Shown one piece after another: positions 5,543 to 8,431 of a stretch of 8,431 bases of DNA. The DNA is from Candidatus Hydrogenedentota bacterium (GTDB taxonomy: Bacteria > Hydrogenedentota > Hydrogenedentia > Hydrogenedentales > SLHB01). The notes below the pieces were generated by a model. It was not told the DNA's origin. It searched no databases and saw only the letters and a program-made list of their open reading frames with translations. The DNA is taken from NCBI GenBank assembly GCA_007136375.1, contig SLHB01000423.1:1-8431 (forward strand). Reading direction: 5' to 3'. A program made the position numbers and the translations under genes. Position 1 is the stretch's first letter, and the number at the start of each line of letters is the position of its first letter.

Positions 5543-6931
5543 ATGGCGGACGCAAACAACCACAAACAGCAGCCGGACAACGACGGCCAGGATCACCTCA
5601 TCGGGCCGGGACACGATATCCGGTCGATAGACGACTCCATCGGCGGGATTGTCCTTGAGCAAAGGCATCCCGCGAGTTGGCTGTTCGCCTTTGCCGTAGG
5701 GTCGGCGCTGTTCATGGTCTTCCTCACCTCCACCGCCTACCTGATTCTCAAGGGCGTTGGGATTTGGGGCATTAATATCCCCGTCGCCTGGGGCTGGGCC
5801 ATCATCAACTTTGTGTGGTGGGTCGGCATCGGCCACGCGGGCACGCTGATTTCCGCCATTCTGCTTCTATTCCATCAGGACTGGCGAACGTCCATCAACC
5901 GTTTCGCCGAGGCCATGACGTTGTTCGCCGTGGCCTGCGCGAGCCTGTTCCCGCTGTTGCACTTGGGCCGCCCCTGGCTCTTCTATTTCATCATGCCCTA
6001 TCCGAACACTATGGGCATGTGGCCCCAGTTCCGCAGCCCGCTGGCGTGGGACGTGTTCGCCGTGAACACCTACGCGACCGTCTCCGCCCTGTTCTGGTAC
6101 GTTGGTTTGGTGCCCGACTTGGCGACCATGCGGGACCGCGCGAAGAACCGCATCACGCAAGTCGCTTGCGGCATCGCGTCCCTCGGTTGGCGCGGCTCCG
6201 CGCGTCATTGGTTCCGCTACGAGATGGCGTATCTCTTGCTCGCCGGTTTGGCGACCCCTCTCGTAGTGTCGGTTCACAGCATCGTTAGCTACGACTTCGC
6301 CGTCAGCCTTATTCCTGGCTGGCATACGACGGTGTTTCCGCCCTACTTCGTGGCCGGCGCCGTGTTCTCCGGCTTCGCCATGGTGATGACGCTGATGATC
6401 CCCATTCGGAAGCTCTACGGCCTCGAGGACTTCATCACCATGCGCCACATCAACAATATGGCGAAGATCACACTGGCCACCGGGCTCATCGTGGCCTACG
6501 GATACTCCATGGAGTTCTTCGTGGGTTGGTACAGCGGCCACGAAGAAGAACAGTTCATGCTCATGAACCGCGTGACCGGCTACTACTGGTACGTCTTCGC
6601 CGCGCTCATCCTGTGCAACGTCTTAACGACCCAGCTCCTGTGGTTCCGGTCCATCCGGCAGAACCTCGTGGCCCTGTTCATCATTTCCATCATCATCAAC
6701 ATCGGCATGTGGTTGGAGCGCTACCTTATCGTCATCACCAGCCTGCACGCCGATTTCCTTCCCTCGTCCTGGGGGACCTACCATGGCACGATATGGGATT
6801 GGACGTTGTACATCGGCACCATTGGCTTCTTCGTCGTGCTGTTGCTGGTCTTCATCCGGTTCCTGCCGATGATCTCGATGTTCGAAATGAAGCATCTGCA
6901 CCACAAGCTGCAGCATAAAGCGAAACACTAA
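5543..6931 (+). CDS. actC: Alternative complex III subunit ActC, NrfD/PsrC-like quinol-oxidising membrane protein
   Basis: A 462-residue integral membrane protein with about ten hydrophobic helices (roughly 45-67, 86-110, 122-146, 170-190, 226-247, 264-288, 308-330, 345-367, 374-394, 417-439). This suits the NrfD/polysulfide reductase membrane family. Family-typical motifs are visible: GIGHAGTLISAILLL (96-110), DWRTSINRFAEAMT (113-126) and LLHLGRPW (138-145), where polar residues in helices line the quinol site and putative proton path. In ACIII, ActC binds quinol near the periplasmic face and hands electrons to the ActB clusters. It starts 4 bases after the actB stop, with GGAA (5532-5535) 7 bases before the ATG, so it is probably translationally coupled. 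The N-terminal 40 residues are hydrophilic. The C-terminal tail (449-462) is rich in His and Lys. ActF, partly visible downstream, is the second member of this family in the complex. Confidence 0.95.
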   Translation: MADANNHKQQPDNDGQDHLIGPGHDIRSIDDSIGGIVLEQRHPASWLFAFAVGSALFMVFLTSTAYLILKGVGIWGINIPVAWGWAIINFVWWVGIGHAGTLISAILLLFHQDWRTSINRFAEAMTLFAVACASLFPLLHLGRPWLFYFIMPYPNTMGMWPQFRSPLAWDVFAVNTYATVSALFWYVGLVPDLATMRDRAKNRITQVACGIASLGWRGSARHWFRYEMAYLLLAGLATPLVVSVHSIVSYDFAVSLIPGWHTTVFPPYFVAGAVFSGFAMVMTLMIPIRKLYGLEDFITMRHINNMAKITLATGLIVAYGYSMEFFVGWYSGHEEEQFMLMNRVTGYYWYVFAALILCNVLTTQLLWFRSIRQNLVALFIISIIINIGMWLERYLIVITSLHADFLPSSWGTYHGTIWDWTLYIGTIGFFVVLLLVFIRFLPMISMFEMKHLHHKLQHKAKH

Positions 6932-6948
6932 GCGGACGGTCTGACACC

Positions 6949-7497
6949 ATGGAAGCAGTGGACAACACCCCCGAGACCTACGGCGTGCTCGCCGAGTACG
7001 AAACGCCGGAAGCGCTTCTCGACGCCGCCGAAAAGGCCTACGCGGCGGGATACCGCAAGATCGACGCCTACTCGCCTTACCCCATTGAGGGTCTGGCGGA
7101 AGTCATGGGCGTAAAGAAGACGATCCTGCCCGCCCTGGTCCTGGGAGCGGGTCTGACGGGCGCGATTGGCGGATACCTGATGCAGTATGTGCCCTCGGTG
7201 ATTCTGTATCCCCTTAACGTGGGCGCGCGCCCCCTGAACAGTTGGCCGGCCTTTATCCCCATTAGCTTCGAGGTGGCCATCCTGCTGGCGGCTTCCACCG
7301 CGGTGATTGGCATGATCGCGCTTAACGGCCTTCCGCGGCCGTACCACCCCCTTTTCAACGCGGAGAGCTTTGAGCGCGCTACGCAGGACCGGTTTTTCTT
7401 GTGTATCGAAGCCGATGATACGCAGTTTGATTCGGCGGCCGTCCAGACCTTCTTGGAGAGTACGACGCCCATTTCCATCACCGAGGTGGAGGCATGA
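6949..7497 (+). CDS. actD: Alternative complex III subunit ActD, DUF3341 membrane protein
   Basis: A 182-residue protein with a soluble N-terminal domain (1-57) and two hydrophobic helices (about 58-81 and 101-127), followed by a soluble tail. The N-terminus, YGVLAEYETPEALLDAAEKA then GYRKIDAYSPYPIEGL, is characteristic of DUF3341 proteins, which are the ActD subunits of ACIII. In known structures ActD packs against the NrfD-like core. It has no heme or iron-sulfur motif, so its role is structural or modulatory. The ATG is 17 bases after the actC stop, with a weak GGACGG upstream (6934-6939). The end overlaps a 19-codon mini-ORF in an ATGA junction (7494-7497), after which actE starts only at about 7605. 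Confidence 0.93.
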   Translation: MEAVDNTPETYGVLAEYETPEALLDAAEKAYAAGYRKIDAYSPYPIEGLAEVMGVKKTILPALVLGAGLTGAIGGYLMQYVPSVILYPLNVGARPLNSWPAFIPISFEVAILLAASTAVIGMIALNGLPRPYHPLFNAESFERATQDRFFLCIEADDTQFDSAAVQTFLESTTPISITEVEA

Positions 7498-7553
7498 TCC
7501 ACGGCGAGGAAACCAACGGCGCCGATAGTTTGGCTTTTCAACCGTTTGCGTGA
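7494..7553 (+). CDS. 19-codon mini-ORF between actD and actE (possible leader peptide or relic start)
   Basis: The ATG overlaps the actD stop (ATGA, 7494-7497). GAGG at 7483-7486 lies 7 bases upstream, inside a purine-rich GAGGTGGAGG, and is one of the best ribosome sites in the window. The frame encodes MIHGEETNGADSLAFQPFA and ends at TGA 7551-7553. It lies in the same reading frame as actE, but a second in-frame TGA (7602-7604) comes just before the actE ATG. It may be a leader peptide that couples actD and actE translation, or the remains of an earlier actE start. The peptide matches nothing I recognise, and it could be untranslated. Confidence 0.35.
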   Translation: MIHGEETNGADSLAFQPFA

Positions 7554-7580
7554 GCCGCGTTTCCCGCCGTCACTCCCAGG

Positions 7581-7596
7581 CGGCCCCGCGCGGCCG
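7581..7596 (+). other. Hairpin just upstream of the actE start
   Basis: CGGCC (7581-7585) pairs with GGCCG (7592-7596) around the 6-base loop CCGCGC, an all-GC 5-bp stem. It ends 8 bases before the ATG at 7605, in the space where a ribosome site would normally lie, and no GGAG-like motif is visible there. It may limit ribosome access to actE or block re-initiation. The role is inferred only from position. Confidence 0.4.
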
Positions 7597-7604
7597 AATC
7601 TTGA

Positions 7605-8255
7605 ATGAGAATGATGCCTAAGCGTAGCGAATCAGAGAGAAACGTCTCCGCCGCCGAGCAGTTCACGGCCGCATTGCGCCCCTATTGGCGATGGACCGGG
7701 CGGGCCCTCGCCCTTACGGGCATCGGCCTGCTAGCGGGCGGCTGCCATCTGGACATGTGGAACCAGCCCAAGCAGCGGCCGTTGTCTAAGAGCGAGTTCT
7801 TCGAGGATGGCGCGGCGGCGCGGCCCCTGGAAGATGGCGTTGTCCCCTTTGGCTACGCTGACCGGGATCAGGTTATCGAAACCGGCGTAACCGCCGACGG
7901 CCAACCCGCCATGGAGTTCCCAATGGAGCTTTCCGCGGAGGTCCTGGAACGGGGCCGGGAACGGTTCAACATTTATTGCGCCATGTGTCACGATCAAACA
8001 GGGACGGGTCAGGGCATCATTGTCCAGCGCGGCTTCACCGAGCCTCCCTCCTTTCATGAACCGCGTCTGCGGGAAGCGACGCCGGGCCACTTCTTCGACG
8101 TTATTACGAATGGCGTCGGCGACATGTATCCTCAACGGAGCCGCGTTGTCCCCGAGGATCGCTGGGCGATTGCGGCGTACATCCGCGTGCTCCAACTGAG
8201 TCAGCACGCGACGATCGACGATGTTCCCGAGGATGCGCGGGAAGAACTCGAATAA
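7605..8255 (+). CDS. actE: Alternative complex III subunit ActE, monoheme cytochrome c, probable lipoprotein
   Basis: A 216-residue protein. A long N-terminal region (about 1-32) precedes a short hydrophobic stretch ending LLAGGC, a lipobox-type sequence with C47 as likely lipid anchor. The mature part has a single heme c motif, CAMCH (125-129), and a probable distal ligand Met174 in NGVGDMYP. It ends with the class I cytochrome c helix PEDRWAIAAYIRVLQLSQ, which is typical of ActE. In ACIII, ActE sits on the periplasmic face near ActA and can pass electrons to the terminal oxidase or a soluble cytochrome. The start is uncertain: ATG codons occur at 7605, 7611 and 7614, none with a clear ribosome site. 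An in-frame TGA abuts the first ATG (TGAATG), so the frame cannot extend further upstream. The gap after actD is 107 bases. Confidence 0.92.
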   Translation: MRMMPKRSESERNVSAAEQFTAALRPYWRWTGRALALTGIGLLAGGCHLDMWNQPKQRPLSKSEFFEDGAAARPLEDGVVPFGYADRDQVIETGVTADGQPAMEFPMELSAEVLERGRERFNIYCAMCHDQTGTGQGIIVQRGFTEPPSFHEPRLREATPGHFFDVITNGVGDMYPQRSRVVPEDRWAIAAYIRVLQLSQHATIDDVPEDAREELE

Positions 8256-8288
8256 AGACGGCCAGCGAGACAACCGGATACTGAATCA

Positions 8289-8431
8289 ATGACTCCTAGC
8301 TATAACGATCATGCGCCAATGTTGGATCGGGTCCAACGCCCGGCTTTTCTGACGGCGGCCGCCGCCTTCGGCGTGGCGCTGCTGTCCGCGCTCATTTGGC
8401 GGGGCCAATTTCTGGAATCCTATTTGCTGGC
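8289..8431 (+). CDS. actF: Alternative complex III subunit ActF, NrfD-like membrane protein, N-terminal part (3' truncated)
   Basis: The frame from ATG 8289 stays open to the window end, giving 47 codons plus two bases of the next. After a hydrophilic start (residues 1-18), the first membrane helix covers about 19-37 (AFLTAAAAFGVALLSALIW). Then comes FLESYLLA, which resembles the segment after helix 1 in ActF proteins (a pattern like FFRSYLLAY). Its place after actE fits the standard actABCDEF order. ActF is the second ten-helix NrfD-like subunit of ACIII; it lies beside ActC and may contribute to proton translocation. The 33-base gap after actE has no strong ribosome site; GGA at 8276-8278 is a weak candidate. 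Confidence 0.8.
   Translation, partial: MTPSYNDHAPMLDRVQRPAFLTAAAAFGVALLSALIWRGQFLESYLL

Noticed and set aside
1..8431. CRISPR array, tRNA, insertion sequence or phage genes
   Set aside because: No regularly spaced repeats, tRNA-like cloverleaf, transposase motif or terminal inverted repeats were seen; the coding part is ordinary transport and respiration genes.

Overview
The window joins two unrelated transcription units, both on the + strand. Positions 1-1292 are the end of a peptide-type ABC importer operon. They hold the C-terminal tail of a DppD/OppD-like ATPase and a complete DppF/OppF-like ATPase, whose genes overlap by 4 bases. After a 554-base non-coding gap come actA-actB-actC-actD-actE and the first 47 codons of actF. 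These encode alternative complex III (ACIII), a quinol:electron-acceptor oxidoreductase that replaces the cytochrome bc1 complex in many Gram-negative aerobes.

The Tat signal, lipobox-type cysteines, c-type hemes and ACIII itself point to a Gram-negative respiring bacterium with a rather GC-rich genome. ACIII occurs in Bacteroidetes/Rhodothermota, Acidobacteria, Planctomycetes-Verrucomicrobia relatives, Hydrogenedentes and some Proteobacteria. The sequence alone does not let me choose among them.

How the genes work together, from what is known of ACIII: quinol is oxidised at the membrane subunit ActC (NrfD-like). Electrons pass through the ActB iron-sulfur chain to the five hemes of ActA and the single heme of ActE, then to a cytochrome or a terminal oxidase. 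ActD is a small two-helix subunit and ActF is the second NrfD-like membrane subunit. In ActB the sequence shows exactly 15 cluster-type cysteines, with Thr replacing one Cys of a ferredoxin motif. That fits three [4Fe-4S] clusters plus one [3Fe-4S] cluster.

The least ordinary parts are non-coding. Upstream of actA lies a perfect consensus sigma70-type promoter (TTGACA-17-TATAAT) with a C7T5 tract in its spacer and an inverted repeat just upstream. It is followed by a leader of about 350 bases with two strong hairpins and a 12-base perfect palindrome. Between actD and actE a well-placed ribosome site drives only a 19-codon mini-ORF. It lies in the actE frame, and a hairpin sits where the actE ribosome site should be. 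I see no clearly new multi-gene system. The ACIII operon is a known type, and the regulatory architecture is what deserves a second look.
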